From Balneola sp. (lineage in GTDB: Bacteria; Bacteroidota; Rhodothermia; Balneolales; Balneolaceae), in NCBI GenBank assembly GCA_003712055.1, contig RHLJ01000006.1, forward strand, positions 62,001 to 126,000: 64,000 nucleotides of DNA. Reading direction: 5' to 3'. Shown here one piece after another: positions 8,422 through 18,896 of the stretch (positions within the stretch are counted from its first letter, which is position 1; the number at the start of each line of letters is the position of its first letter). A model generated the notes under the pieces. It saw only the letters and a list, made by a program, of their open reading frames with translations. It had not been told where the DNA came from and searched no databases. The position numbers were made by a program, and so were the translations under genes.

Positions 8422-9584
8422 TGAACAAGATCAAACATTCGGGTAAGTACTCCATCAAGTTTTTCAACAAAGTAGTGGACATCTTCAGGGGTATTCTTTT
8501 TACCAAAACTAACTCTGATACTGGATTTAGCTGAGGTTTCATCGATACCTAGTCCTGTTAATACATGTGATGGTTCTACAGCACCGGACGTGCATGCCGA
8601 TCCGTTAGACACGCAAATTCCTTCTATGTCCAGATTCAGAAGCAACATCTCACCATCAATACCATGATTTTGGTCATCAGTAAATGAGAGATTCACGATG
8701 TGGGGCACTCCATTTTCATTATTCCCGTTGATGGAATAGCTACAACTGTTAAGCTTATTATCCAGCTCTGAAATCAACAGGGAACGTAAGTGCTTATAAT
8801 GTGCAGTATTCTGTTCCATTTCTGCTATTGCTAACTCGAGGGCTTTAGCAAAACCGACAACTCCAGGTACATTGATAGTACCTGCTCTTCTGCGTCGTTC
8901 CTGGGAGCCTCCAGTCATCCATGGAATCCATCGAGAACCATTTTTAACATACATGATCCCTACTCCTTTGGGACCATATATTTTATGGGCACTACCACTG
9001 AGGAAATCCAGGCCTAGTTCTTGAACATCAATAGGAATTTTGCCAAGGCTTTGAACAGTATCAGAATGAAAAGGAACGCCTTTCTCAGTACAAAGTGTAG
9101 CGATTTCTTTAACCTCATTGATGCAACCTATTTCATTATTTACATGCATCAGGCTAACCAGAGCAGTATGCTCTGTCAATACATCATTAACCCTTTCAGC
9201 AGTAATTCTTCCGCATTCTTCGGGTTCTACAAACACTGGCTTGAACCCATTCATCTTTGCCATCTCAATGGGATGTAGTACCGCATGATGTTCCAGATGT
9301 GAGGTAATCAATTCATTCTTATTACCCGCTACGGCCATTACTCCTTTGATTACAGCATTATCACTTTCAGTTCCTCCACTGGTAAATATAATCTCCGAAG
9401 GCTCTGCATTTATCAGATGGGCCACTTTTTCACGAGCTTCTTCAACAACAACTTTAGCTTTTTGCCCCAAGTGGTGAGCAGAGTTCGCGTTGCCATAGTT
9501 TTCGGTCATAAAGGGAAGCATAGCTTCAAGTACACGTTCGTCGAGAGGAGTGGTGGCTGCGTGATCGAGATAAAGAGTTTTCAT
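8418..9584 (-). CDS. cysteine desulfurase (NifS/IscS type, PLP-dependent)
   Basis: A 388-residue aminotransferase class-V protein. The PLP lysine lies in SAHKIYGPKG (about residue 200) and the catalytic cysteine in NGSACTSGAVEPSHVL (about residue 329). The start LYLDHAATTPLDERV is the standard NifS/IscS N-terminus. The enzyme takes sulfur from cysteine as an enzyme persulfide for Fe-S clusters and thiolated tRNA. No IscU/SufU or tRNA thiolase gene is beside it, so the downstream pathway is open. It leads a probable operon with the LOG, DUF1499 and small membrane genes. Confidence 0.92.
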   Translation of the reverse strand: MKTLYLDHAATTPLDERVLEAMLPFMTENYGNANSAHHLGQKAKVVVEEAREKVAHLINAEPSEIIFTSGGTESDNAVIKGVMAVAGNKNELITSHLEHHAVLHPIEMAKMNGFKPVFVEPEECGRITAERVNDVLTEHTALVSLMHVNNEIGCINEVKEIATLCTEKGVPFHSDTVQSLGKIPIDVQELGLDFLSGSAHKIYGPKGVGIMYVKNGSRWIPWMTGGSQERRRRAGTINVPGVVGFAKALELAIAEMEQNTAHYKHLRSLLISELDNKLNSCSYSINGNNENGVPHIVNLSFTDDQNHGIDGEMLLLNLDIEGICVSNGSACTSGAVEPSHVLTGLGIDETSAKSSIRVSFGKKNTPEDVHYFVEKLDGVLTRMFDLVQ

Positions 9585-9643
9585 CTATAACCTGTTTGTA
9601 ATTAGTTGCGAAAAATAGAGAAATAGCATTTGAAAATCAGGCA

Positions 9644-9680
9644 TAAAAAAAGCCCTGCATCCCATTGCGATACAGGGCTT
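9644..9680 (-). terminator. intrinsic terminator of the large T9SS protein gene
   Basis: Stem AAGCCCTG / CAGGGCTT (9650-9657 with 9673-9680) extended by an inner ATC/GAT pairing. The A-run at 9644-9650 becomes a U-run on the minus-strand transcript that ends the gene at 9700. Confidence 0.8.
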
Positions 9681-9699
9681 AATCTAACTAAGGATAATT

Positions 9700-12600
9700 T
9701 TATTTAAGCAGGATTAGTTTTTTGGTTTGAGTAAAACCTTTTGCCTGCATCCTGTAAATATACATTCCACTAGCCAGGTTTCTGGCATCCCATCTAACCG
9801 AATGCGAACCGGCAGGGTACTGCTCATTCACAATGGTAGCTACTTTCTGGCCCAGAATAGAATAAACACTTATTTCTACTCTTGAAGCTTCTCGTAATGA
9901 GAAGGGGATAGTAGTAGTTGGGTTAAATGGATTTGGATAGTTCTGTGAGAGACTAAACTCTGTTGGCAGAGCATCTTCATTTTCATTCGATACAATTACA
10001 GATTGATATAGAACATCTCCCGTTTCTGCATCAAGAATAATAGTTAGAGAGTCTGCTCCGACTGGAACTCCGGAAGGATCGAAGGCCCACGCATAGTATC
10101 TCATGTGCCACGTGATAGGTGCATCTGGAGTTGGATCAGGTGGGAACTCCCAGTAATTGTGAAGCAATTGTAACTCAGCCTCCCAAATCCAGTTAATCTC
10201 AGAGTCTTCCAAAGTTGCTCGGAATGCATAGCCTCCCGCTTCATCAATCAGATAAGCAGCAGAGTCACTATCAATATGTGTAAACGGAAGAGGATCGATA
10301 TCATCAAACTCGATAGGTTCTTCGAAATCATCTTCACCTGCATAATACATTTCGAATACATCAAACTCAGTTACATTTATGAATAGAACGGAGTCTTTAA
10401 CCGGATCATAAGCAAAAAGCTCCCAGCTAAATGCATACCCATCAGGACTGATAGTAAAGGAAGAGTCCTCATCTGCAAGAGCCGTTACTTTACTTTGGAA
10501 ACGCTCATTTTGGAAGTTCGGATTATCCTTGAAAATGGCTTCGGCATTTGTATACCTGGTAACTCCACCTACCAACTCTAGATCATTTGGATGGTTACTT
10601 AACAGGCTATCAGCAAGACCTACAGCATCATCAAAAGTGATGAAAGAGTCTCCGGGGCCTGCTACGATTTCAGAATCAGTGAATAAGATTTCACCTGTTT
10701 CCATATCCAGGTAAATCACAAAGTATCCGCCGTAGTATTCTTCTGTAATGGGGTCAAAGCCTAATCCTAGATAAGAACCTTTCCATAACACAGGAGCGTC
10801 TACGGTTGGATCAGGAGGGAATAACCAGTACTCATGTACGGCTTGTAAATCCATATACCAAAAACCGTAGTCACCATCAAACTCAGATCGGAAATCCCAT
10901 CCGCCATTTTCCTCCATAATGTAGACCGCTGAATCACTATCGATAAATGATTCCGGTATTTCCTTTAATGAAGAAAAGGCAACCGTGTCAGGTAATTCCG
11001 CATCTTCTTCACTTATGTATCCTTCGAATTGAGTATCGAAGAAAGAAACACTGATTGTGAATGCAGAATCTTTGACGCCGTCATATCCAAATATCTCCCA
11101 TTGCAGTTGTTCGCCACTAGGCTCAAAAAGGAATTCAAATGGGAATACATCATCATCGTCTTCCCCATCATGTCCGTCGTTACTTGTGAAAATACCTTCA
11201 GGAACCGTTTTGAAGTCTCCTCCTCCGGTGCCGCCATCAAAGGCTGTTTCAGAAAAGTAGAAGGTAGTTCCTCCAAGAATGACAGGATCGTTTTCAAGGC
11301 TATCAATCACAGATTGAGCGAGGTCAAGCGCTTCGCTAAAAGTGATTAATGCAGAATCCAGTGGATTAACGGTTAATGAATCTGTAAATAAAAGCGCACC
11401 GGTTTCTATGTCGATATAAATATCCAGGTACGATTCTATATAGAATCCATCGTAAGGATCGAAAGAGGTACCGTAATATCGGCCTCTCCACATCACAGGA
11501 GCAGTTTCAGTAGGATTTGGACCGAACTCCCAATAATTGTGCAAGGCTTCTAATTCCATTTCCCAGAAGCTGTAATCTCCATGGAATCGGTCTCGGAAAT
11601 CCCAACCACCGTTCGTTTCAATGATATAAGCCGCAGAATCGCTATCAATGAAAGTTTCAGGAAGGGGTTTGATGGAAGCAAAATCTACAGTATCAGGAAG
11701 ATCGGTTTCATCTTTACCGAGGTATCCTGAGAAATTTACATCATTGAAAGTAACACCAATTGAAAAAGCAGAGTCTTTTACCGTATTGTACCCATAGATA
11801 TTCCAGAAAAGCTGCTCGCCAGTTTCAGGCTCATCTTCACCAAAATATAGATACCTGTAGTAGAACCAATCTCCATCTCCTCCTTCTTCATCGTGATCAG
11901 CAGCTAAAAGAGGTGTTTCAGGATTTCCTTTTGCTTGGATTTCTCCATCTTGAGGGCTGTCAAAAATGAAATCACTTCTGTAAGATGTACCTCCACCTAC
12001 AATAACAACATCAGTGCCCAGACTGTCGATCGTTTCTTCAGCAAGCGCTAATGCTTCATCAAAAGTAATCAGCGCTAACTCAAAAGGTTCGCCAATTAGG
12101 GAGTCGATATGAAGTACTTCTCCGGTTTCGATATCGAGGTAAATATCAAAATATCCTTGCTCAGCGAAACCAGTATAAGGATTGTAGGTATTTCCATTAT
12201 ATCGACCAATCCACATTACAGGTGCATCTGTAGTTGGATCGGGTTCGAACTCCACATAGTTATGAAAAGCTTCCAGTTCCATTTCCCAGGAGCTATGATT
12301 TCCTGTAAAACGATCTCGGAATTCCCATCCACCATTTTCTTCCATGATAAAGGCAGCGGAGTCACTGTCAATAAACGTTACCGGTAGCGGATCAAATGAA
12401 TCAAAGTCTACACTATCTGGTAAGTCGGTATCATCTTTACCAAAATAGGCAGCAACAAAAGAATCGAAAGGAGTTACAATGATATTAACTACGGAATCTT
12501 TAATAGCATCGTACCCAAAAATGCTCCATTGGAATTGGTAACCCGATGGGAAGCTTGTGATATCAAGGAATTCTCCATCTCCGCCGTGATCATCAGCTTC

Positions 12601-13548
12601 GAAAGATCTTTCTATCCCTAGACTCCCGAATTTAGTTTTTTCAGTAGTACCATCTTCTTCAATATCATCTGAGTAAGAAGCATAAAACGTATTTCCACCA
12701 AGAATTGAAATTATGTTCTCAAGATCTGCAATGGTAGAATCGGCTTTTTCAATAGCTTCCTGGAAAGTGAAAGGCGTGATTTCAAACTTAAACAGGTTTA
12801 CACCACTCAAAGTATCATTTACCGTAGTACCGGCATCAACCTGGATAGCATCAAGCTCAAAGTCTCCATCTACATCATAGAAGTAGAAAAGAGGAAAGAA
12901 ATCTACTTCTTCCTCTTGACCAAAAATAGGAAAAGCCATGGGGTAATATTCACCTTCTCTGACTCTGGGAATTGAGAAATCACCCGTTTCTTTATCCACT
13001 AATGTGGAGAAAACTGCTCGTACATCCGTACTATCATCCTCTTCTCCAAAAACAATTGGATCATAAGCAAGTGCTACAAATATGTCTTCGTAAGGATGAG
13101 CCTCGATTACCTTTGCAAGAGCTTCCTGATCGATTGTTCCTTCAATTACAAACTGCCCTGTATCGGCTGCAGTAGTGAACTGAAAGATGTATGGATCCTC
13201 AAGGAGATCTCCATCAGCAGATTCTCCATCAAGCAAGTAAACTGTGAAATCAGTGTTTTCACCTAATTCCACATAGTATACCGCAGACATACTATCTGCA
13301 CTTATACTAGCCCCTAAGTAATACACAGAATCATCAGGAGCTATAAAGAAATTGAATTCTGAGTCTGTTGATCCATCACTGATTCCGAAGAAACTGTAAT
13401 CTATTTTTTGATCAAAAGTAATTACTACAGAATCTGTATCAACATCAAAATCACCGTCAGCGGGAGAGGTACTGACTACATTTAGATTTTGTGCAAAAGC
13501 TGCACCAGACAATAAGCTCAAAGAGCACAATAGTATCCGAAACTTCAT
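9700..13548 (-). CDS. large T9SS-exported protein with four PepSY-like repeats
   Basis: A 1282-residue acidic protein. Order: signal peptide (LLCSLSLLSGAAFAQ), a bacterial Ig/SbsA-type domain (STSPADGDFDVDTDSVVITF), a carboxypeptidase-regulatory-like segment, four repeats of about 235 residues, and a T9SS type-A sorting domain (FSLSQNYPNPFNPTTTIPF ... KKLILLK). Repeat starts are near residues 259, 492, 735 and 969. Each repeat has a helix such as ITFDEALALAEETIDSL, a FIDSDSAAYIIEENGGW-like block and a strand D.ETGEVLxxDS. The last resembles the C-terminal turn of PepSY domains, so PepSY-like is my inference. The protein should be secreted or anchored to the surface. It stands alone with its own terminator, divergent from pgk. 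Function unknown. Confidence 0.82.
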   Translation of the reverse strand: MKFRILLCSLSLLSGAAFAQNLNVVSTSPADGDFDVDTDSVVITFDQKIDYSFFGISDGSTDSEFNFFIAPDDSVYYLGASISADSMSAVYYVELGENTDFTVYLLDGESADGDLLEDPYIFQFTTAADTGQFVIEGTIDQEALAKVIEAHPYEDIFVALAYDPIVFGEEDDSTDVRAVFSTLVDKETGDFSIPRVREGEYYPMAFPIFGQEEEVDFFPLFYFYDVDGDFELDAIQVDAGTTVNDTLSGVNLFKFEITPFTFQEAIEKADSTIADLENIISILGGNTFYASYSDDIEEDGTTEKTKFGSLGIERSFEADDHGGDGEFLDITSFPSGYQFQWSIFGYDAIKDSVVNIIVTPFDSFVAAYFGKDDTDLPDSVDFDSFDPLPVTFIDSDSAAFIMEENGGWEFRDRFTGNHSSWEMELEAFHNYVEFEPDPTTDAPVMWIGRYNGNTYNPYTGFAEQGYFDIYLDIETGEVLHIDSLIGEPFELALITFDEALALAEETIDSLGTDVVIVGGGTSYRSDFIFDSPQDGEIQAKGNPETPLLAADHDEEGGDGDWFYYRYLYFGEDEPETGEQLFWNIYGYNTVKDSAFSIGVTFNDVNFSGYLGKDETDLPDTVDFASIKPLPETFIDSDSAAYIIETNGGWDFRDRFHGDYSFWEMELEALHNYWEFGPNPTETAPVMWRGRYYGTSFDPYDGFYIESYLDIYIDIETGALLFTDSLTVNPLDSALITFSEALDLAQSVIDSLENDPVILGGTTFYFSETAFDGGTGGGDFKTVPEGIFTSNDGHDGEDDDDVFPFEFLFEPSGEQLQWEIFGYDGVKDSAFTISVSFFDTQFEGYISEEDAELPDTVAFSSLKEIPESFIDSDSAVYIMEENGGWDFRSEFDGDYGFWYMDLQAVHEYWLFPPDPTVDAPVLWKGSYLGLGFDPITEEYYGGYFVIYLDMETGEILFTDSEIVAGPGDSFITFDDAVGLADSLLSNHPNDLELVGGVTRYTNAEAIFKDNPNFQNERFQSKVTALADEDSSFTISPDGYAFSWELFAYDPVKDSVLFINVTEFDVFEMYYAGEDDFEEPIEFDDIDPLPFTHIDSDSAAYLIDEAGGYAFRATLEDSEINWIWEAELQLLHNYWEFPPDPTPDAPITWHMRYYAWAFDPSGVPVGADSLTIILDAETGDVLYQSVIVSNENEDALPTEFSLSQNYPNPFNPTTTIPFSLREASRVEISVYSILGQKVATIVNEQYPAGSHSVRWDARNLASGMYIYRMQAKGFTQTKKLILLK

Positions 13549-13666
13549 AAATACTAATACCCCATTTGTTTGTTAAACGATTAATACCCAGTACAATAAC
13601 CGAAATTTTTAAGCAAAAAGCATGTAATCCTATTGTAAATGCCTATGCTTGAATTAAGAAAGATTG

Positions 13667-13674
13667 TACCTTTG
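13667..13674 (+). promoter_or_regulatory. candidate -7 promoter element of pgk
   Basis: TACCTTTG fits the Bacteroidetes -7 consensus TAnnTTTG and lies 42 bases upstream of the pgk ATG. A TTG at 13649-13651 is closer than the usual -33 element, so only the -7 match is claimed. Confidence 0.5.
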
Positions 13675-13715
13675 AGAGTAAGACCAATTCAAAATAAACT
13701 CCTTACAAAAAAATT

Positions 13716-14909
13716 ATGGCGAAGCTCACTCTTAACGACATCGATGTACAAGGCAAAAAAGTACTAATGCGCGTCGACTTTAATGTACCCATTATTAATG
13801 GCGAAATAACAGACGATAACCGGGTAGTTCAGGCATTACCATCTATCCAACATGTTATTGATGCAGGAGCCTTGCTAATACTTACGTCTCACTTAGGGCG
13901 CCCAAAAGGAGAAAGAAATCCGGAGTTCTCACTAAAACCAGTGGCCGAACATTTAGCTTCTTTAATAGATGCAAAGGTACATTTTGCAGATGATTGTATA
14001 GGAGAAGCTGCATCATCAGTTATTGAGAAAGCTGATTTTGGTGAAATAGTGGTTCTTGAAAACGTTCGATTTCATAAAGAAGAGACTGATAATGAAACCG
14101 GGTTTGCAAAAGCACTTGCCAGCCATGCTGATGTATTTGTAAATGATGCTTTCGGAAGTAGTCACAGGGCTCATGCTTCAGTTGCGGGAGTAACTGAGTT
14201 TCTGCAGCCGTCGGCTTCAGGATATCTTTTAGAAAAGGAGATTAGATATCTAAGCGATAGTGTAAATGATCCCAATCGACCATTTGTGGCTATTTTAGGA
14301 GGAGCAAAGGTATCAGATAAAATTCCAGTGATTGAAAACCTTATTAATAAAGTGGATACCATAATTATTGGTGGGGGGATGGCTTATACATTCCTTGTAG
14401 CAAATGGTAAGTCTGTGGGTAATTCTCTGCTTCAGGAAGAAATGGTATCAACCGCAAAGAAACTGATGGAAGACGCTAAGAAAGCCGGAGTCAATCTCAT
14501 GCTCCCTTTCGATTTTGTAATAGCTGATGACTTTAGCAATGAAGCCAATCAGGAAGTAGTTGACGAAGATAATATCAAAGATGACTGGGAAGCACTAGAC
14601 ATTGGGCCACAATCTGCAATTGCATTTGGGAATGCAATCAAGGCCGCTAAAACAGTAGTTTGGAATGGGCCAATGGGAGTATTCGAGATGCCTAGTTTTG
14701 CTGAAGGGACCAATGCGGTAGCTATGGCACTTGTAGAGGCGACAAAATTTGGAGCAACTACGATAATTGGTGGGGGAGATTCGGCTTCTGCCATAAAGCA
14801 AGCAGGGTTAAGTGATCAGGTATCACACGTTTCAACAGGAGGGGGAGCTAGTTTGGAATACCTGGAAGGAAAAGACTTGCCAGGTGTAAGTTCGTTGACT
14901 GATAAATAA
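13716..14909 (+). CDS. pgk: phosphoglycerate kinase
   Basis: A 397-residue protein with classic PGK motifs: [11 protein letters not shown] at the N-terminus, [21 protein letters not shown], the hinge/nucleotide region [24 protein letters not shown], and the C-terminal [10 protein letters not shown] and [14 protein letters not shown]. It transfers the acyl phosphate of 1,3-bisphosphoglycerate to ADP in cytoplasmic glycolysis, and runs in reverse in gluconeogenesis. Length and all catalytic blocks are complete. It is divergent from the giant T9SS gene and followed after 11 bases by a secreted DUF3857 gene, so the two may be co-transcribed although functionally unrelated. Confidence 0.97.
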   Translation: MAKLTLNDIDVQGKKVLMRVDFNVPIINGEITDDNRVVQALPSIQHVIDAGALLILTSHLGRPKGERNPEFSLKPVAEHLASLIDAKVHFADDCIGEAASSVIEKADFGEIVVLENVRFHKEETDNETGFAKALASHADVFVNDAFGSSHRAHASVAGVTEFLQPSASGYLLEKEIRYLSDSVNDPNRPFVAILGGAKVSDKIPVIENLINKVDTIIIGGGMAYTFLVANGKSVGNSLLQEEMVSTAKKLMEDAKKAGVNLMLPFDFVIADDFSNEANQEVVDEDNIKDDWEALDIGPQSAIAFGNAIKAAKTVVWNGPMGVFEMPSFAEGTNAVAMALVEATKFGATTIIGGGDSASAIKQAGLSDQVSHVSTGGGASLEYLEGKDLPGVSSLTDK

Positions 14910-14920
14910 AGAATCAGGAT

Positions 14921-16873
14921 GTGAAAAGTTTCTGGATCGTTTTAATAGGATTCTTTCTTTTTACTTCTTCAGCAAAAGCACAGCCGAAGGATTATGGAGA
15001 TATAAGTGCTGAGGATTTCTTAGCATATGACTCCACCTATAATGAATCGGCTTCGGCGGTAATATTATTCGAAAAAGGGGTAGTAGAATTTGATTCTGAC
15101 TACAATTGCATCCTTCAGCTTCATAGACGAATTAAAATATTAACTGATCAAGGAGCTGATTATGGAGATATTGAGATTCCTGCTTATAAACCTGCCCGGC
15201 AAAATGTGTCAAGCATAAAGGCGGTTACCTATATACTCAATGAAGATGGAGAAATTGAGGAAAAAAAGATAAATGAAGAGGATATTTTCACATCGGTAGA
15301 AGGTCATGTTATAGAAGTAAAGAAATTCACCATGCCCGATTTGCAACCAGGGGTAATAATTGAATACTATTATCGGAAAAAGATGGGGAATGCATTCATG
15401 ATGCCTGATTGGGAATTCCATGGGTACATTCCTATAGAATGGAGTGAAATAGAAATGATCGTTCCATCTACATTGAATTACAGAATGGTTTTTAAGGGAG
15501 GGGATACCCTACATATTAATGAAGCAGAAAGGATTAATAACCTGGTAAATAATATGCCTGCCCAGAGTATCAGGCTGGCAAAGAAAGACCTTAAGCCCAT
15601 CGAGTCATTACCTTTTTTATTGAACAGAGATGATCATGTTTCTTCCGTAATAACTCAGCTAACCGGAATGAGTATCCCAGGTTATTATCCAAGAAATTTT
15701 CCGCGGAGTTGGGACGAAATAATTAAACAACTAAATGAGAGGGAAGATTTCGGTAAACAGAAGGCTAACCGCGCTATAAAAGGGCTTGTTAATTCTATTA
15801 TAACTGATGGAATGAATGACTTAGAAAAAGTAGAAGCTGTTTACAGTTATATGGTAAACAATTTTGAATGGGACGGTTATCATTACTTGGTTACAGAAAA
15901 AGGAATTAGAGATACTTTCGATGACAAAATGGGGAATAGCGCAGATTTAAATTTACTTCTTACCATCATGTTAAGGGAAGCGGGTATCGGCACTAATCCG
16001 GCCTTAATTAGTACTCGAGATAATGGAAGTGTTTTAGGTGATTACCCCTCATTGAATCAATTCAATATGTTAGTTGTTGCTGTTGAATCAGAGGAGGGGG
16101 TGTTTATGCTTGATGCTTCATCAGGATTAAGGTCTTATACCTTTCCTCACCCAAAACTTCTATTTCGAAATGCATTAGTAATCAGGAAGGATAACACCTT
16201 TGGTTGGCTGCTTACCCATTCCCTGGAAAATTCATCAGAGAGATTAAGTATGAATTATTCCCTGAAGGATTCTTCAAAAATTGCAGTTTCAATTTCAGCG
16301 AGGACAAAAGGGGCTTTTTCTGAACAATTGAGGAGCGATGTAGATCGGTTAGATTTTAACTCATATTGGGAGGACTACTACAGTGATCTGGAAGATGTTA
16401 CTGTAGACTCATCTTCCTTCACTAACCTTCAGAATCTAGGAGAAAGCGTAACGTATAAAACGTCTTTTTCTATGGAGAAAGAAGAGAGGCTTAAGCTAGG
16501 TAATGAATTTATCTACCTGAACCCTTTTCTTTTTTTAAGTGAACCAGAAAACCCGTTTATCAAAACGGAGCGGAATCTGCCTATCGAATTTCCATTTCCC
16601 TATGGTAAGCAACACCTGGTTAGAGTAACTCTGCCTGATGGGTATATAGTGGATGAAATACCTGAATCAGTAGAAGTGAATCTGCCAGATCAGGGAGGGT
16701 ATTACCGTTTTCAAACCAACCTAACAGGAGATGTTTTAACTCTGGTATCTATCACCAGTATTAATACCTACTACTATGCACCTGATCAGTATCAGGAGAT
16801 AAAAGAGCTATTCGAAGCCAAGTACAAAGCAACTAATTCTCAGGTGGTTCTAAAAAAAGAAAGCTCTGAATAA
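14921..16873 (+). CDS. DUF3857/transglutaminase-like secreted protein, catalytic residues lost
   Basis: A 650-residue protein with a signal peptide ([18 protein letters not shown]), an N-terminal DUF3857 domain and a transglutaminase-like core at about residues 290-410. A DUF3858-like beta-rich C-terminus follows. Aligned by eye with the paralogue at 28558, the catalytic Cys position is Ser340 (GNSADLN) and the catalytic His position is Met383 (FNMLVV), while an Asp (D398) remains. It is therefore probably a non-enzymatic periplasmic or surface domain. The start is GTG with a weak CAGGAT upstream; no ATG gives a full signal peptide. Paralogues at 24442, 26580 and 28558. Confidence 0.82.
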   Translation: MKSFWIVLIGFFLFTSSAKAQPKDYGDISAEDFLAYDSTYNESASAVILFEKGVVEFDSDYNCILQLHRRIKILTDQGADYGDIEIPAYKPARQNVSSIKAVTYILNEDGEIEEKKINEEDIFTSVEGHVIEVKKFTMPDLQPGVIIEYYYRKKMGNAFMMPDWEFHGYIPIEWSEIEMIVPSTLNYRMVFKGGDTLHINEAERINNLVNNMPAQSIRLAKKDLKPIESLPFLLNRDDHVSSVITQLTGMSIPGYYPRNFPRSWDEIIKQLNEREDFGKQKANRAIKGLVNSIITDGMNDLEKVEAVYSYMVNNFEWDGYHYLVTEKGIRDTFDDKMGNSADLNLLLTIMLREAGIGTNPALISTRDNGSVLGDYPSLNQFNMLVVAVESEEGVFMLDASSGLRSYTFPHPKLLFRNALVIRKDNTFGWLLTHSLENSSERLSMNYSLKDSSKIAVSISARTKGAFSEQLRSDVDRLDFNSYWEDYYSDLEDVTVDSSSFTNLQNLGESVTYKTSFSMEKEERLKLGNEFIYLNPFLFLSEPENPFIKTERNLPIEFPFPYGKQHLVRVTLPDGYIVDEIPESVEVNLPDQGGYYRFQTNLTGDVLTLVSITSINTYYYAPDQYQEIKELFEAKYKATNSQVVLKKESSE

Positions 16874-16916
16874 ACCTATCCCGAGCCTGTTTTTTTAAAA
16901 GTAAGTAGAACTATTA

Positions 16917-17501
16917 TTACATCGCCTGGTATTCGCCCAGTACTTCTTTCATTTGATGTGTGTGACGTTGACTATGACCAGCAATAAGAAGAACAATTTG
17001 ATACGCATCAACTTCTCCTAAAGGAATTTCACCTTTGTGATGTCTCATATTTGCATCGTTTGATTTAAGGAAGTCAATAATTTGAGTTCTAGATTCCTTG
17101 AGAGCGTTAAGCATATCGTCTTTAGTATCCCACTTGCCACTTGGCTCAAATTGTGGAGCGGTGGTTACTTTGGTACCTCTGTTAGCGATGGTACCAATAA
17201 GTACGCCATCAGCTCCGGACATATCAAGAGATTCGTCAGCTTCTCCCTGAAGCATACCCTGAATCATTCCAAAAAAAGCCTGTTCTGTGACAAGAATATG
17301 TTCCAGGCAGTTTGAAGCAGACCATCCGCCAGCTTCTGGTGTATAATTCCAGGCTTCATCTGAAAGATCCTGAGCGCTATTAACAATTTCTTGCTGAGTT
17401 GCCATTAAATATTTAATCGCGAAATCACGCTCTGCTCCTGACTGTGCAAAAGCGGAAAGAGTGAATAAACTTATGACTAATAATGAACCGATTTTTTTCA
17501 T
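16917..17501 (-). CDS. secreted DinB-like superfamily protein
   Basis: A 194-residue protein with a cleavable signal peptide (GSLLVISLFTLSAFAQ) followed by a DinB-like four-helix bundle. The likely metal-binding histidines are in NCLEHILVTE and AGHSQRHTHQMKEVLG, the usual DinB_2 spacing. Cytoplasmic relatives use thiols such as bacillithiol or mycothiol in transfer reactions. Export by a signal peptide is seen in some Bacteroidetes members, whose function is unknown. It is convergent with the DUF3857 gene at 14921 and divergent from the next gene; monocistronic. Confidence 0.82.
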   Translation of the reverse strand: MKKIGSLLVISLFTLSAFAQSGAERDFAIKYLMATQQEIVNSAQDLSDEAWNYTPEAGGWSASNCLEHILVTEQAFFGMIQGMLQGEADESLDMSGADGVLIGTIANRGTKVTTAPQFEPSGKWDTKDDMLNALKESRTQIIDFLKSNDANMRHHKGEIPLGEVDAYQIVLLIAGHSQRHTHQMKEVLGEYQAM

Positions 17502-17650
17502 GTTTCCCCGTATTTGGTTAATGATGTTTGAAATAGTAACAAATTTGATCTAAAGAAAGGGACAAGAATTTGTTACTATCCCGTAATACAAAAAATCACT
17601 CTTCAAAGCCTATGTAAAAGGATACTGTACATTTAACAAACCTTCAGACA

Positions 17651-18823
17651 ATGAAGTCCTTACTAACAGTATTCCTACTACTTTGTCTTTCCACTTTTTC
17701 TTATGGGCAACTTGGCTTAACTGCATTTCCATTCACTATTCACAACTCGAATGTTAGGAGCTTATCTCTGGGAAATGCTACGGTTTCTCTTCAAGGTATA
17801 GATGGAGATTACCATGTAAATCCGGCTGGAATTGGGGTAAGTAATATTGTTCAGGTAAAAGGCATGTATGAACGCTTTGGGAGAGGTGAGCACTCAATTG
17901 GATTAATGGGAATTAGCTATGAGGTAGGGAGATCATCATTCGGCTTGTCTTTTAGAAAATTAACGCAGGGCGGGCAGATCTTGCTAGAAGATAGACTCAG
18001 AAGAATAGGTAGACTTGCAGGAGAAGAACATTATATATCGGGAGTATATAATTATAGGCTTTCTCAAGGATTGAGATTAGGAGTAGGAATGAATTATATG
18101 AATGCCAATGGGTCTTTTTCACAAGCCATTGCTACTCGATTAGATAAAGTTGAAGGATTTAGTTTTGATATAGGAGCGGTTTACGAGAATTCTTTTAAAC
18201 TAAATAATAGACACATTTTAAGAACAAGCTTTGGATTCTCTTTGACAGATTTCGGAGCAGGGTTAGAATATCATACGAACAGAAGTACCGATCCTTTGCC
18301 AACTATATTAAAAATTGGAACAGGGCTGGCTTACGAAAGCAATAGAGAATGGAAAGGTTTTAACCTCTTTGATGTCAGTTTAATGACAAATGTATCCAAA
18401 TTATTATCAAGGAAAGAATTGAGGATATCAGGTTCGGATACTTCCTTTGTCGCACTCCCTCCATTCAGGCAATTAATAGAATCATGGGAAGCGTATGAGT
18501 TTTTTAATGGGCAGCAAAATGTATCAGTCGGTTTAAAAGACCAACTTTGGTACCATGTAGGTATTGAGGTCACATTTTTAAGCGCCCTTTCACTGAGATT
18601 TGGCTTTGAAAATGCTGCTGAAATAGAAGAAGATTTTTCTTACCGCTCTTTTGGTTTAGGTATAGACTTGTACTATATCAATTTCGATTATGCTTATTTA
18701 CATGTCATTGAGGAAGGTGCTTTCAACCGAGGGTATTATAGGCATGGTAACCATTGGTCAATTAGGGGTAGAATACCTCTTAATGGAAAGTCGGAAAGGA
18801 CTCTTTTAGAATTAATATTCTGA
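17651..18823 (+). CDS. PorV/PorQ-like outer-membrane barrel protein
   Basis: A 390-residue protein with a signal peptide (LLTVFLLLCLSTFSYGQ). Right after it comes NVRSLSLGNATVSLQG..DYHVNPAGIG, the hallmark of the PorV/PorQ branch of FadL-like barrels. The remainder is amphipathic beta-strands with SxSLRFGFEN near the C-terminus. PorV and PorQ are T9SS components that shuttle or attach cargo proteins at the outer membrane, but many Bacteroidetes and Balneolota paralogues have no assigned role. The gene is convergent with the DUF1800/DUF1501/WG operon. Alternative: a generic outer-membrane protein. Subtype is uncertain. Confidence 0.65.
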   Translation: MKSLLTVFLLLCLSTFSYGQLGLTAFPFTIHNSNVRSLSLGNATVSLQGIDGDYHVNPAGIGVSNIVQVKGMYERFGRGEHSIGLMGISYEVGRSSFGLSFRKLTQGGQILLEDRLRRIGRLAGEEHYISGVYNYRLSQGLRLGVGMNYMNANGSFSQAIATRLDKVEGFSFDIGAVYENSFKLNNRHILRTSFGFSLTDFGAGLEYHTNRSTDPLPTILKIGTGLAYESNREWKGFNLFDVSLMTNVSKLLSRKELRISGSDTSFVALPPFRQLIESWEAYEFFNGQQNVSVGLKDQLWYHVGIEVTFLSALSLRFGFENAAEIEEDFSYRSFGLGIDLYYINFDYAYLHVIEEGAFNRGYYRHGNHWSIRGRIPLNGKSERTLLELIF

Positions 18824-18831
18824 GATAAACA

Positions 18832-18855
18832 AAAGAGGCGCCGAAGCGCCTCTTT
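18832..18855. terminator. bidirectional terminator between convergent genes
   Basis: Perfect 10-bp stem AAAGAGGCGC / GCGCCTCTTT around the tetraloop CGAA, flanked by A and T runs on both sides. It can end transcription of the PorV/Q-like gene and of the minus-strand WG-lipoprotein operon. Confidence 0.9.
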
Positions 18856-18896
18856 ACCTACGTATTAATTAATCAACTGTACTTAAGCGATAGTCA

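Noticed and set aside
11013-11349. Open frames opposite and alongside the giant T9SS gene
   Set aside because: They are shadows of the repeat-rich coding sequence, with no signal or domain.
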